From: Staphylococcus argenteus | Lineage (GTDB): Bacteria > Bacillota > Bacilli > Staphylococcales > Staphylococcaceae | Direction: 5' to 3' | DNA length: 64,000 bases | Assembly: GCF_000236925.1 (NCBI RefSeq) | Contig: NC_016941.1 | Location: 1,488,001 to 1,552,000 of the forward strand | Shown: positions 18,890 through 28,547 of the stretch, one piece after another | Layout: every line of letters starts with the position of its first letter | Numbering within the stretch: position 1 is the first letter of the stretch | Made by a program: the position numbers and the translations under genes | Notes under the pieces: model-generated | Database searches by the model: none | What the model was told of the DNA's origin: nothing | Seen by the model: only the letters and a program-made list of their open reading frames with translations

Positions 18890-19756
18890 TTGGACGTTAT
18901 CAAGCAAATACAACAGGCAATTGTTTATATTGAAGATCGATTATTAGAGCCTTTCAATTTGCAAGAATTAAGTGATTACGTTGGTCTTTCGCCATACCAT
19001 CTTGATCAATCATTTAAAATGATTGTCGGCTTATCTCCAGAAGCTTATGCACGAGCACGCAAAATGACGCTCGCAGCAAATGATGTGATTCATGGCGCAA
19101 CACGACTCGTTGATATCGCTAAGAAATATCACTATGCAAACTCAAATGATTTCGCTAATGATTTTAGTGATTTTCATGGCGTTTCACCTATTCAAGCTTC
19201 TACTAAAAAAGATGAATTACAAATTCAAGAGCGATTATATATCAAGTTATCAACTACTGAGAGAGCACCCTATCCATATAGATTAGAAGAGACAGATGAT
19301 ATTTCATTGGTTGGATATGCAAGATTTATAGACACTAAGTATTTGTCACATCCTTTTAATGTCCCGGATTTTTTAGAAGACTTGCTCATTGATGGTAAAA
19401 TTAAAGAGTTACGACGATATAATGATGTCAGCCCATTTGAATTGTTCGTTATTAGTTGTCCTCTTGAAAATGGTTTAGAAATATTTGTAGGTGTTCCAAG
19501 TGAACGTTATCCAGCACACTTAGAAAGTAGATTTTTACCTGGCAAACATTGTGCGAAATTCAATTTACAAGGTGAAATTGATTATGCAACTAATGAAGCT
19601 TGGTATTACATTGAATCAAGTTTGCAGTTAACATTGCCATATGAACGAAATGATTTATATGTTGAAGTGTACCCTCTCGATATTTCCTTTAATGACCCAT
19701 TCACTAAAATTCAGCTTTGGATTCCTGTTAAACAGAGCCCTTATGACGAAGATTAA
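18890..19756 (+). CDS. AraC-type regulator with GyrI-like ligand-binding domain
   Basis: 288 aa from a TTG start. The N-terminal ~100 residues are an AraC/XylS double helix-turn-helix (FNLQELSDYVGLSPYHLDQSF, then ARLVDIAKKYHYANSNDFANDF-like second HTH with GVSPIQAS). The C-terminal ~170 residues resemble a GyrI-like/SOUL effector-binding domain, as in Rob and related multidrug sensors. A more upstream ATG at 18863 lacks a ribosome site, while GGAG lies 8 nt before the TTG. Target genes are unknown; it stands alone between zwf and malA. Confidence 0.8.
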   Translation: MDVIKQIQQAIVYIEDRLLEPFNLQELSDYVGLSPYHLDQSFKMIVGLSPEAYARARKMTLAANDVIHGATRLVDIAKKYHYANSNDFANDFSDFHGVSPIQASTKKDELQIQERLYIKLSTTERAPYPYRLEETDDISLVGYARFIDTKYLSHPFNVPDFLEDLLIDGKIKELRRYNDVSPFELFVISCPLENGLEIFVGVPSERYPAHLESRFLPGKHCAKFNLQGEIDYATNEAWYYIESSLQLTLPYERNDLYVEVYPLDISFNDPFTKIQLWIPVKQSPYDED

Positions 19757-19775
19757 ATAATTATAAACAAAGAAG

Positions 19776-19818
19776 CCCCTTATACATTTGATGAATTAAC
19801 ATCATTTTGTATAAGGGG
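19776..19818. terminator. Bidirectional terminator between AraC-type gene and malA
   Basis: Perfect 10-bp arms CCCCTTATAC (19776-19785) and GTATAAGGGG (19809-19818) between convergent genes, with TATTTT after the + side. Confidence 0.85.
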
Positions 19819-19830
19819 TATTTTAAAATA

Positions 19831-21480
19831 TTAATTTAGTTCCATTACACACGCTTCATACGGACGTAAATGTTTTATATCAATGTTGTCATCATAATTA
19901 AATAGTTTAATATTTGCGCTACTAATATCAAATGGTACATCTAGCATTGCTTCTTTGTCAGTAAGGTTTCCGACTATTAGAACCTTTTTATCATTTAGTG
20001 TTCTTGTATAGGCAAACACTTGAGAATTTTCAGCATCTACTAAATCGAATTGACCATAGACATACACATCGTCAGATTTTCTTAATTGAATTAAATCTTT
20101 ATAAAATTGCAAAATTGAATGGTTATCTTCTAATTGTTGTGCAACATTAATATTTTTATAATTTGGATTCACTGGGAACCATGGTTCTCCATTTGTAAAT
20201 CCTCCATTTAATGTGTCATCCCATTGCATCGGCGTACGAGAATTATCTCTATTTTCATCTTTATATTTCGCAAGCAAAGCCTCTACATCGCCACCTTGAT
20301 TTTTAACAATGCGATAATCATTTTTAACGGCAACATCATTAAATGTTTCAATACTTTCAAATGGATAATTTGTCATACCAATTTCTTGCCCTTGATAAAT
20401 GAAAGGCGTCCCTTGTTGTAAAAAGTAAACAGCTGCATGGCTCGTTGCTGATTCATACCAATACTTGTCATCGTCACCCCACGTCGAAACACGTCGTGGT
20501 TGGTCGTGATTTTCAATAAACAACGCATTCCAACCTTTATTTTCAAGTTGCTTTTGCCATCTATTTAATACAGATTTATACGAATTTACATCAAAGTGAG
20601 AATCACCACTATTCCACAGTCCCAAATGTTCAAATTGGAATATCATATTAAATTTACCATTTTCTTCACCGACCCAGTCATCAGCATCATCAGGGCTTAC
20701 ACCATTTGCTTCTCCAACAGTCATAATGTCGTATTGACTTAATGAGCGATCTTTCATCTCTTGTAACCAAGTTTGTATGCCTGGTTGATTCATATCCACG
20801 TCAAAAGCTGGTGCATATGTTTTACCTTCAGGTAGAGGTAAATCACCTGCTTCAAATGTCTTTTTAATATGAGTTATTGCATCTACCCTAAACCCATCAA
20901 TACCTTTATCGAACCACCAATTCATCATTTCAAATACAGCATCTCTAACTTCTGGATTACCCCAATTTAAGTCAGGCTGCTTTTTACTGAATAAATGGAA
21001 GTAATACTGCCCCGTATCTTTATCATATTCCCATGTAGATCCATTAAATATACTTTCCCAGTTGTTAGGTTCAGAGCCATCTGGCTTTGGATCTTGCCAA
21101 ATGTACCAATCACGTTTGGGATTGTCTTTACTAGATTTGGATTCTATAAACCAAGGATGTTCATCAGATGTATGATTTACAACTAAATCTAAAATAAGCT
21201 TCATGCCTCTATCATGAACACCTTTTAATAAACGATCAAAGTCTTCCATCGTGCCAAATTCATCCATAATTTCTTTATAATCACTAATATCATATCCATT
21301 ATCATCATTAGGTGACTTGAACATAGGACTTAACCAAATGACATCGATACCTAACTCTTTTAAATAGTCTAATTTATCAATCATTCCAGGTAAATCCCCA
21401 ATCCCATCATGATTACTATCATTAAAACTTCTTGGATATACTTGATATGCTACTGCTTCTTTCCACCATTGTTTATTCAT
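19831..21480 (-). CDS. malA: Alpha-glucosidase / oligo-1,6-glucosidase (GH13)
   Basis: 549 aa. GH13 hallmarks: region I DLVVNHTSDEHPWF, nucleophile Asp in GFRVDAITHI, acid/base Glu in VGEANG and transition-state Asp in FIENHDQPR. No signal peptide, so it should cleave maltose or isomaltose-type sugars in the cytoplasm. It begins 15 nt after malR and is co-transcribed with it. Confidence 0.92.
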   Translation of the reverse strand: MNKQWWKEAVAYQVYPRSFNDSNHDGIGDLPGMIDKLDYLKELGIDVIWLSPMFKSPNDDNGYDISDYKEIMDEFGTMEDFDRLLKGVHDRGMKLILDLVVNHTSDEHPWFIESKSSKDNPKRDWYIWQDPKPDGSEPNNWESIFNGSTWEYDKDTGQYYFHLFSKKQPDLNWGNPEVRDAVFEMMNWWFDKGIDGFRVDAITHIKKTFEAGDLPLPEGKTYAPAFDVDMNQPGIQTWLQEMKDRSLSQYDIMTVGEANGVSPDDADDWVGEENGKFNMIFQFEHLGLWNSGDSHFDVNSYKSVLNRWQKQLENKGWNALFIENHDQPRRVSTWGDDDKYWYESATSHAAVYFLQQGTPFIYQGQEIGMTNYPFESIETFNDVAVKNDYRIVKNQGGDVEALLAKYKDENRDNSRTPMQWDDTLNGGFTNGEPWFPVNPNYKNINVAQQLEDNHSILQFYKDLIQLRKSDDVYVYGQFDLVDAENSQVFAYTRTLNDKKVLIVGNLTDKEAMLDVPFDISSANIKLFNYDDNIDIKHLRPYEACVMELN

Positions 21481-21495
21481 TTTAAAACTCCTTTG

Positions 21496-22515
21496 CTATC
21501 GTTGTGTAGATTTTCTAATTACTAATTCAGTATCAATAATTACTAATTCAATTACATTTTTCTCTCTCTTATTTAAAATTTGTAAAATTGCATTACCAGC
21601 TTGTTGTCCTAATAATCGAGGTTTAATATCGATACATGTTTGAGGCGGTGATGCTATTTCTGTTAGATAAGAATCATTAAATGTGGCTGTCAAAATATCA
21701 TTAGGTATTTCAATGTTTAATTCATAAAGGACACTTAAAATACCTAAATGTAATATTGCATCTAACGAAATGATTGCTTGTTTAATATTTGGGTCTTTCA
21801 ATCTTACTTGTTGCCTTTGTAAACAACTTAAAATAGATTCCCTATCACTATCCGTTTCAATGATTTGATAATTAATATTATGTTGAGATACTATATTTTC
21901 AAATCCTTTAACTCTATCTTTGGAAACTTCAAAGTCGCCTTTTTCAGTAATAAATAATATTTCATTAACACCTTGATTAACAATATGTTGTGTTAAATTT
22001 TCAGATGCTAAAACATTATTATTATCAATATGTGTAAATTTATAGTCTAAATCTGATGTTGGCTTTCCTATTACAATAAAAGGCATATTTTCTTCCATTA
22101 ACATTTGTTTAATTGGATCATCATTTTTTGAATAAAGTAAAATAAAAGCATCGACCATACGCTGTTTTATCATTTTATATACTTCTTCTTTTAAATCATC
22201 CATATTATTCGATACTGTTGTTTGAGTTCCATAACCATGCTGATTACATTCTTCAGAAATACCAAGTAATACATTTATATAAAAAGGATTAAGTCTTATG
22301 GGCTCTTCAGACCCTTTTAAAACCAACCCAATTTTATAAGTTTGATTGGTGATTAACGTTCTAGCTGCAGTATTCGGAAAATAACTCAATTCTTCCATAA
22401 CTTTTTTCACTTTTGAAATTGTCGCTTCACTAATACGTTGATTCCCTTTTATAACTCTTGAAACTGTCGAAGGTGAAACACCCGCTTTTTTTGCAACATC
22501 TTTAATTGTAACCAT
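21496..22515 (-). CDS. malR: LacI-family maltose operon repressor MalR
   Basis: 339 aa. N-terminal LacI helix-turn-helix (TIKDVAKKAGVSPSTVSRVI) and hinge, then a periplasmic-binding-protein-like sugar domain. AGGAGGTGA precedes the ATG with good spacing. First gene of the malR-malA operon; two operator-like palindromes flank its promoter, suggesting autoregulation and carbon control. Confidence 0.9.
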   Translation of the reverse strand: MVTIKDVAKKAGVSPSTVSRVIKGNQRISEATISKVKKVMEELSYFPNTAARTLITNQTYKIGLVLKGSEEPIRLNPFYINVLLGISEECNQHGYGTQTTVSNNMDDLKEEVYKMIKQRMVDAFILLYSKNDDPIKQMLMEENMPFIVIGKPTSDLDYKFTHIDNNNVLASENLTQHIVNQGVNEILFITEKGDFEVSKDRVKGFENIVSQHNINYQIIETDSDRESILSCLQRQQVRLKDPNIKQAIISLDAILHLGILSVLYELNIEIPNDILTATFNDSYLTEIASPPQTCIDIKPRLLGQQAGNAILQILNKREKNVIELVIIDTELVIRKSTQR

Positions 22516-22543
22516 ATAATCACCTCCTGTTTATCTCTGTATC

Positions 22544-22557
22544 GGAAAACGCTTCCA
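22544..22557. promoter_or_regulatory. cre-like operator downstream of malR promoter
   Basis: GGAAAACGCTTCCA matches the catabolite-responsive element TGWAANCGNTNWCA in 8 of 10 defined positions and keeps the central CG. It is downstream of the -10 box, a repressing position for CcpA or MalR. Confidence 0.55.
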
Positions 22558-22573
22558 TGTCATGTATAATATC

Positions 22574-22602
22574 AGTTTAGTCACACTTTCTAAAAATGTC
22601 AA
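22574..22602 (-). promoter_or_regulatory. malR-malA promoter
   Basis: On the minus strand TTGACA (22597-22602) and TAAACT (22574-22579) are 17 bp apart, about 60 nt before the malR start. Confidence 0.65.
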
Positions 22603-22610
22603 AAGATTTG

Positions 22611-22624
22611 TGCAAACGATTGCA
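22611..22624. promoter_or_regulatory. LacI-family operator-like palindrome upstream of malR
   Basis: TGCAAACGATTGCA is a near-perfect palindrome with a central CG, typical for LacI/GalR-family operators, just upstream of the -35 box. Candidate MalR site. Confidence 0.5.
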
Positions 22625-22707
22625 TAAAATGATAAAAATAAAACCTTCATACTGAAATTCAAGTCGAAAATCAATATAAAGGTTAATTAAATATTAAAAT
22701 CGATTAT

Positions 22708-23079
22708 TTAGTCACTAACAGCGAAATAGTTTCCTTGGCCATCTTGGAAATTAAATACACGTTGTCCATTCATTTCTACTATGTCGTGTCCAGTTAAACC
22801 TAATTCTTTTAATTTTGAGTATAATGCATCAAAGTTTCTCTCTTTAAACATTAATGATGGCGTTCCTAAATTCACTTCAGGACTATACTTTTCAATAAAT
22901 TCTTTTGCCATAATCGTCAATGACGTTTCAGCATCTTTCGTAGGTGATACTTCAACTGCAACATAGTCCTCAGCCAACGGTGTTTCACTTACAACAACAA
23001 ACTCTAAAGTTTCTGTCCAAAATGCTTTCGCTTTGTCAACATCATCAACATATAACATAACTTGATTTAACTTTTCCAT
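22708..23079 (-). CDS. VOC (glyoxalase/bleomycin-resistance fold) family protein
   Basis: 123 aa single vicinal-oxygen-chelate protein. Starts LNQVMLYVDDVDKAKAFWTE and ends with RVFNFQDGQGNYFAV, the usual beta-alpha-beta-beta-beta pattern with a terminal Glu/Asp metal-site region. Exact substrate unknown. GAGGTA precedes the ATG. Single gene. Confidence 0.85.
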   Translation of the reverse strand: MEKLNQVMLYVDDVDKAKAFWTETLEFVVVSETPLAEDYVAVEVSPTKDAETSLTIMAKEFIEKYSPEVNLGTPSLMFKERNFDALYSKLKELGLTGHDIVEMNGQRVFNFQDGQGNYFAVSD

Positions 23080-23136
23080 AAAATAGTACCTCTATTTCTC
23101 TATAATACATGCTATCATAACACAGTATATATTTTA

Positions 23137-23909
23137 TTACTTCACAAAATGCTTAAAAATATGGCGGGATGCTTTTAAGGTAATAGATATTGCTAGTGTA
23201 CCTTTTAAAATTTTGTAGCCACATAGAACTTCATTAATCAAACATGTCGTCTGGGACATATTACTTCGTTCAAAGTTTTCGTATTTTCTATGTCTACTTT
23301 GAAGGGAGTATTTCAGTTCCAAAAAGCTTCAGCTTCTTTTTTATTAAATATTAAATAGTCTATCCTTGCTAAGTTTTTTGGTATGTTTTTCACCTTCTTT
23401 ATAGATGCTGGGATTATACCTATTGGAATATTACTCTTTCCACACAACTGAATTGAATATTGTATACTTTCCTTGGGTATATTAGAGTCTACAACCACAA
23501 AATCTACATTTTTTATTACTTCTATTTTTTCATTTAAATATTTGTTATTTATTAAGTTATATATATCCATATCTGCAATACCACATATCATTTCCCCATT
23601 ATAATCGATTACAGAAGTGAACATTCCTGTGTTCATATTATCTATACTTTTTATATGTTTTAAATCGATAAACTTATTAGCTTCATTTAAAATATAGTCA
23701 CCTTCTTTATCATTACCTAATAAAGTTAAGAGAATAGTTTTTTTATTACTTAATTTGCCAATATTATACGCTAAATTCCTAGCTACACCTCCAGATACAC
23801 TTATCGAAGATACAGGGTTTGAACTTTTATTAACCAATTCAGATTTTAAATATAATTGTTTAACTATATTCGCTGCACCAATACAAACAATATTTTGGCT
23901 GTTTTTCAT
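23137..23909 (-). pseudogene. Decayed PfkB-family carbohydrate/nucleoside kinase
   Basis: The first 198 codons (23313-23909) are open and resemble the PfkB N-terminal two thirds: the glycine pair in SVSGGVARNLAYNIGKL, the small lid, and LIFNKKEAEAF. A stop then follows. The expected GAGD active-site motif with catalytic Asp is missing. Past the stop the same frame reads FKVDIENTKTLNEVI before a second stop, and another frame gives LAISITLKASRHIF, which resembles the C-terminal helix of PfkB kinases. This suggests an internal deletion plus frame damage. The gene still has a good AAGGAG site and begins 14 nt after the MFS gene. Confidence 0.65.
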
Positions 23910-23923
23910 TAATTTTCTCCTTA

Positions 23924-25138
23924 CTATTCTTCTACTTTATAAAATCTATTTTTCAGAATATATAACACTAATGGTATAAATAACACAGCACTGATCGTAA
24001 GTGCATAAAATCCACCTTTATTTTCAAGTAATATACCGCCTAAAAAAAGGCCTATAGGTCTGAATGCAAAAACCATTGTTTTAAAAACACTATTAACGCG
24101 TCCTAACATATGTTCTGAACATTTCTTTTGCCTCAGTGTGATTATCGCTATATTTATAATGGATTGTGTCATATACGTCAACCCTAAAAGTGGGATGAGT
24201 ATAAAAATATAAGTACTAAACGGTAACATTAATCTAAAAATTGTATCTAAAAATAATATAATTACAATTAGTTTTCCGAAATTAAATAATTTCAAGAGAA
24301 AACTAGCAGATAATGAACCGATTAGCGCACCTAGAGATGAGATACCTAAAACTAACCCCAATACTTGAGATGATTGATTCATGTCTTCCTTTACAAACAT
24401 AACTATATAAATATAATAAGGTGAGATAATTAAATTAGATAAACTTACAACAACAGCCATTACTCTAATAGTTGAATTAGATAATAGATAATCAAACCCA
24501 ACTTTAACATCGCTCAAAAATTTTTTTCCACTCAACTTTTCTTGATTGAATATACTCTTACTTTCAATTTTAATTAATATCAAACTGAAAAACGAGAGTA
24601 AAAAAGTCATAGAATCTATAAAAATTAATATTGAATAACCCATATATGTATAAAGTAAACCTCCAATTATAGGGCCCAAAAATTCCGAAACATTTTGAGT
24701 AGCGTATATATAACTGTTTGCACTCGCCAAATCTTCTTCTTTTACAATACTTGGGATTATCGAAACCTCAGAAATACTGTGAAATACTAATCCAATACCT
24801 GAAATGATTGCAACTACATAAATTTGAAAGATGCTTAACATATTGAAAAAACTTAATAATGGTATACTTAAATATGAAACGAACCTAATTATATCAGCAC
24901 ATTTCATTATGGTCTTCTTATTCAATCTGTCAATTAAAGCACCTGCTGGTAATCCTAAAATTGCATAAGGTATAAAACTTAGTGCAGAAACTATGCCAAC
25001 TTGAAATGCAGAGCCAGTAAGCTTTAAAATCATTAAAGGAAAAACAAACGTAGTAAAAGCACTGCCCATGTTAGAAAAAGCTACCCCTATTAAATAAAAA
25101 GTAAAGTTCTTATTAAATAATACAGAAGTATATGACAT
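23924..25138 (-). CDS. MFS transporter (DHA3/macrolide-efflux-like)
   Basis: 404 aa with about 12 membrane segments. N-terminal FLIGVAFSNMGSAFTTFVFPLMIL and the loop motif GALIDRLNKKTIM fit the MefA/DHA3 group. Substrate unknown. The start is the ATG at 25136-25138 with AGAGGG 5 nt upstream. The downstream PfkB gene may once have acted on the transported compound. This pair is more AT-rich than the neighbouring metabolic genes, which fits later acquisition. Confidence 0.82.
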   Translation of the reverse strand: MSYTSVLFNKNFTFYLIGVAFSNMGSAFTTFVFPLMILKLTGSAFQVGIVSALSFIPYAILGLPAGALIDRLNKKTIMKCADIIRFVSYLSIPLLSFFNMLSIFQIYVVAIISGIGLVFHSISEVSIIPSIVKEEDLASANSYIYATQNVSEFLGPIIGGLLYTYMGYSILIFIDSMTFLLSFFSLILIKIESKSIFNQEKLSGKKFLSDVKVGFDYLLSNSTIRVMAVVVSLSNLIISPYYIYIVMFVKEDMNQSSQVLGLVLGISSLGALIGSLSASFLLKLFNFGKLIVIILFLDTIFRLMLPFSTYIFILIPLLGLTYMTQSIINIAIITLRQKKCSEHMLGRVNSVFKTMVFAFRPIGLFLGGILLENKGGFYALTISAVLFIPLVLYILKNRFYKVEE

Positions 25139-25368
25139 TCTATCCCTCTTCTTCATCAAATAATAAAACGTAATCTATTTATCTAAATTTAAAAATTACT
25201 AACTAATGCTATCTTAATAGTATGTAAGTAAATCGTCTACACTTAAACGGACAAATTCTATGAGGATAGATATCGTTAATTTATAAAAGTAGGAAATTTT
25301 AATTTGACAAGAGAAAGAAGATCACTGAAGATATTTCATGCGTAGAAAATTTCGTTAAATACATAAAG

Positions 25369-25412
25369 AAAGAGACAATTTCTATCAAATAAATAATAGA
25401 AATCGTCTCTTT
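25369..25412 (-). terminator. gnd terminator
   Basis: Long hairpin: AAAGAGACAATTTCTAT pairs with ATAGAAATCGTCTCTTT (25369-25412) with a single G-U, near the gnd stop. Confidence 0.85.
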
Positions 25413-25455
25413 AACATTACCTAAATTCCTAATGCCTCAGGCTCATTAGCCAGAT

Positions 25456-26862
25456 TTATTCTTCAATCCATTGCGTATGGAATACGCCTTCTTTATCTTT
25501 TCTTTCATAAGTATGTGCACCGAAGTAGTCACGTTGAGCTTGAATTAAGTTTGCTGGTAAATCAGCAGCTCTGTAACTATCATAGTAATTAATACTTGAT
25601 GAGAATCCAGGTGTTGGTACACCATTTTGAACACCTGTTGCTACAACGTCGCGCAATGCATCTTGGTATTCAGTAACGATGTTTTTAAAGTAAGGATCTA
25701 ATAACAAGTTTTGTAATCCTGGGTTATTATCATAAGCATCTTTAATTTTTTGTAAGAATTGTGCACGGATAATACAACCTTCTCTCCAAATCATAGCTAA
25801 ATCACCAAGTTTTAAATTCCATTCATTATCTTCACTTGCTTTACGCATTTGCGCGAAACCTTGTGCATAAGAACAAATTTTACTCATATATAATGCTTTA
25901 CGAATTTTTTCTAAAAAGTCTTTCTTGTCACCATCAAATGATGCTTTTGGACCATTTAATTCTTTAGAAGCATTTACGCGCTCTTCTTTGATTGAAGAGA
26001 TAAAACGTGCAAATACAGATTCAGTAATGATTGTTAATGGAATACCTAATTCTAATGCGTTAATTGAAGTCCATTTTCCTGTACCCTTTTGACCTGCAGT
26101 ATCAAGAATTTTTTCAACTAATGCTTCTTTATCTTCATCTAATTTCATGAAAACATCACCAGTTATTTCAATTAAATAACTTTCTAATTCGCCAGCATTC
26201 CAATCTTTAAACGTTTGAGCAATTTCCTCATGTGACATACCTAGAAGTTCTTTCATCATCGCATAGCTTTCTGCAATTAATTGCATATCAGCATATTCAA
26301 TACCGTTGTGTACCATTTTCACATAGTGACCAGCACCATTTGGTCCAATGTAAGTAACACATGAAGCACCATCTTTAGCTTTTGCAGCAATTGCATCTAG
26401 AATGTCAGCAACTTTATTGTATGCCTCTTCTTGTCCACCTGGCATTAATGAAGGGCCTGTTAATGCGCCAATTTCTCCACCAGAAACGCCCATACCAATA
26501 AAATTAATTGCACTTTCAGCTAATGCTTTATTACGTCTAATTGTATCTTGATAATTTGTATTACCACCATCAATTAAAATATCACCATCATCTAACAAAG
26601 GTAATAAACTATCGATAGTTGCATCAGTAGCTTTACCAGCTTGCACCATTAATAAAATTTTACGTGGTTTTTCTAAAGAATTAACAAATTCTTCTAATGA
26701 ATATGTAGGGTGGATATTTTTCCCCTTTGATTCTTCAACCATTAAATCCGTTTTTTCACTTGAGCGGTTAAATACTGATACACTGTATCCACGTGATTCA
26801 ATATTCCAAGCTAGGTTTTTACCCATTACGGCTAAACCAATAACTCCAATTTGTTGTGTCAT
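25456..26862 (-). CDS. gnd: 6-phosphogluconate dehydrogenase, decarboxylating
   Basis: 468 aa. NADP-binding [17 protein letters not shown], then NRSSEKTD; the substrate signature is [13 protein letters not shown] with catalytic Lys in [14 protein letters not shown]-terminal [18 protein letters not shown]. Converts 6-phosphogluconate to ribulose-5-phosphate with NADPH. Single transcription unit with its own terminator. Confidence 0.96.
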   Translation of the reverse strand: MTQQIGVIGLAVMGKNLAWNIESRGYSVSVFNRSSEKTDLMVEESKGKNIHPTYSLEEFVNSLEKPRKILLMVQAGKATDATIDSLLPLLDDGDILIDGGNTNYQDTIRRNKALAESAINFIGMGVSGGEIGALTGPSLMPGGQEEAYNKVADILDAIAAKAKDGASCVTYIGPNGAGHYVKMVHNGIEYADMQLIAESYAMMKELLGMSHEEIAQTFKDWNAGELESYLIEITGDVFMKLDEDKEALVEKILDTAGQKGTGKWTSINALELGIPLTIITESVFARFISSIKEERVNASKELNGPKASFDGDKKDFLEKIRKALYMSKICSYAQGFAQMRKASEDNEWNLKLGDLAMIWREGCIIRAQFLQKIKDAYDNNPGLQNLLLDPYFKNIVTEYQDALRDVVATGVQNGVPTPGFSSSINYYDSYRAADLPANLIQAQRDYFGAHTYERKDKEGVFHTQWIEE

Positions 26863-26929
26863 ATTACTTACCTCACTTGTTGATTTTTCATTAGTATTGT
26901 ATCACAAAATAGACATACACTACACTAAA

Positions 26930-28063
26930 TCATTTTGATTGTCGCGCAACTAGTTTGATAATTTCCAATACTTGACTTGTTAATAAGTTTAATGCATGAA
27001 TCGGCATACGTTCATTTTTAGTATGAATTTTTTCATAACCTACCCCTAAAATGACAGATGGAATTCCAAACGTATTAATAATACTACCGTCAGAGCCACC
27101 TCCAGATATAACTGTATTGGCTTCTAAACCTAAATTTCGTGCACTTTCTTGAGCAATTTTAACGACCGCTTCATCGTCATTTATTTTAAACCCTGGATAA
27201 CTTTGTTCTACCGATACTATCGCTTTACCACCTAATTCAGTCGCAGTATTTTCAAATACTTCTGTCATATGTTTGACCTGGTCTTTAATTCTTTCTGGAT
27301 CATGTGAACGTGCTTCTGCTTCTAAAATAACTTCATCCGCTACAATATTAGTAGCAGAACCCCCATGGAATTTACCGATGTTGGCAGTTGTTAACTCGTC
27401 AACTTGACCTAATTTCATTCTACTAATAGCTTTTGCTGCAATATTAATTGCACTTATACCGTCTTTTGGCGTACTTGCATGTGCAGTTTTCCCAACAATT
27501 TTAGCTGATATTAACATTTGCGTTGGTGCCCCTACTACTGTTGTACCTACGCCAGCACTGGCATCAATTGCATAACCAAAATCAGCATCTAACAATTGTG
27601 GATTTAATTCTTTAGCTCCCAATAACCCTGATTCTTCTCCTACAGTAATCACAAATTGAATTTGTCCATGTGGTATGTTGTGTTCTTGAATAACTTGCAA
27701 AACTTCAAATATAGCCGCTAATCCCGCCTTATCATCTGCCCCTAAAATAGTTGTACCATCAGAATAAATATATCCATCTTCTTTTACAATTGGTTTCACA
27801 TTTATTGCAGGCACTACTGTATCCATATGACTAGTAAAATATAATTTTGGTGCTACCCCTTCTTCGATAGTACTTTCCAATGTGCATACTAGATTATTTG
27901 CGCCTAATTTTGGATGATTACTTGCATTATCTTCCTTTACATCTAGTCCTAATGATTTAAATTTTTCTTTTAAAATAGGTTGAATGGTTTCTTCATGCCC
28001 AGTTTCAGAATCAATCTGTACTAATTCTAAAAATGTATTCAACAATCTTTGTTCGTTAATCAT
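26930..28063 (-). CDS. M20-family peptidase (PepT-like)
   Basis: 377 aa cytosolic metallopeptidase. Metal ligands are in TSHMDTVVPA (His, Asp), GADDKAGLA (Asp) and GEESGLLGAKEL (catalytic Glu and ligand Glu), with a C-terminal His in GVGYEKIHTKNERM. Closest to tripeptidase T/PepT-like M20 enzymes. Substrate specificity is not certain. Confidence 0.85.
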   Translation of the reverse strand: MINEQRLLNTFLELVQIDSETGHEETIQPILKEKFKSLGLDVKEDNASNHPKLGANNLVCTLESTIEEGVAPKLYFTSHMDTVVPAINVKPIVKEDGYIYSDGTTILGADDKAGLAAIFEVLQVIQEHNIPHGQIQFVITVGEESGLLGAKELNPQLLDADFGYAIDASAGVGTTVVGAPTQMLISAKIVGKTAHASTPKDGISAINIAAKAISRMKLGQVDELTTANIGKFHGGSATNIVADEVILEAEARSHDPERIKDQVKHMTEVFENTATELGGKAIVSVEQSYPGFKINDDEAVVKIAQESARNLGLEANTVISGGGSDGSIINTFGIPSVILGVGYEKIHTKNERMPIHALNLLTSQVLEIIKLVARQSK

Positions 28064-28252
28064 ATAAATGCCCCTTTTAAATTAGAATTATTTATTAAAT
28101 CTTCAGCTACAATTTGCCAGTATATAACGTTAATTCATTTACAAATCAGTAATCAATTTATTGTTCAAATGAATAACTATATTGTATAACGTTATCTCAG
28201 TTTTAAATATATATTATAATTGTAACTTAAATAATGCATTGTCAAAAATATA

Positions 28253-28282
28253 TTGATTGCATTTTCAAAGGTATCGTATAAT
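28253..28282 (+). promoter_or_regulatory. prli42 promoter
   Basis: TTGATT (28253-28258) and perfect TATAAT (28277-28282), 18 bp apart, start a leader of about 130 nt before the prli42 ATG. Confidence 0.7.
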
Positions 28283-28291
28283 GAGGAAAAT

Positions 28292-28373
28292 GACATAAGT
28301 TGAAATGGCTAACTTTTTATTAATTTCTAACATTTGATCTAGAAATAACCTTTCAAGGTTTACGGCTTATGTC
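28292..28373 (+). ncRNA. Candidate structured leader RNA upstream of prli42
   Basis: An 8-bp outer stem GACATAAG (28292-28299) with CTTATGTC (28366-28373) encloses three hairpins: AAGTT...AACTT (28298-28316, sharing bases with the outer stem), ATTTCTA...TAGAAAT (28322-28346), and AACCTTTCAAGGTT (28347-28360). The result is a cloverleaf-like fold directly after a good promoter. No known riboswitch consensus was recognised. There is no T-tract terminator between it and the gene, so any control would be at translation or by processing. Confidence 0.45.
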
Positions 28374-28417
28374 TTAGTTAAAATTAAGAAAGCATATTTA
28401 TTTGGAGGCAATCAAAA

Positions 28418-28510
28418 ATGCAAAATAAAGTTTTAAGAATCATCATCATCGTCTTGCTTGTATCAGTCGTATTGGCTTTATTATTAACTAGTTTAATTCC
28501 TATCTTATAA
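28418..28510 (+). CDS. Miniprotein Prli42-like (stressosome membrane anchor)
   Basis: 30 aa. Basic N-terminus (MQNKVLR) followed by one hydrophobic membrane helix. Ribosome site TGGAGG sits 9 nt before the ATG. Size, topology and sequence match the Prli42 family, which in Listeria anchors the stressosome to the membrane. S. aureus lacks the full Listeria stressosome, so the role here is unclear. Followed closely by a strong terminator, consistent with a genuine short transcript. Confidence 0.75.
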   Translation: MQNKVLRIIIIVLLVSVVLALLLTSLIPIL

Positions 28511-28547
28511 TTTAGTCCTACATAATTTATATAGTAATAAAAACAAA

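Larger units (their letters stand above)
28064..28417. other. Intergenic region with promoter and structured leader of prli42
   Basis: The first 190 nt are AT-rich without a clear element. The rest holds the prli42 promoter and the leader described separately. No coding frame of note. Confidence 0.6.

Noticed and set aside
23137..23322. 61-codon open frame after the PfkB remnant
   Set aside because: No ribosome site; better read as out-of-frame remains of the kinase C-terminus.
28292..28373. tRNA gene
   Set aside because: Cloverleaf-like, but linker lengths, loop sizes and the lack of tRNA consensus bases do not fit; kept as a leader RNA candidate.
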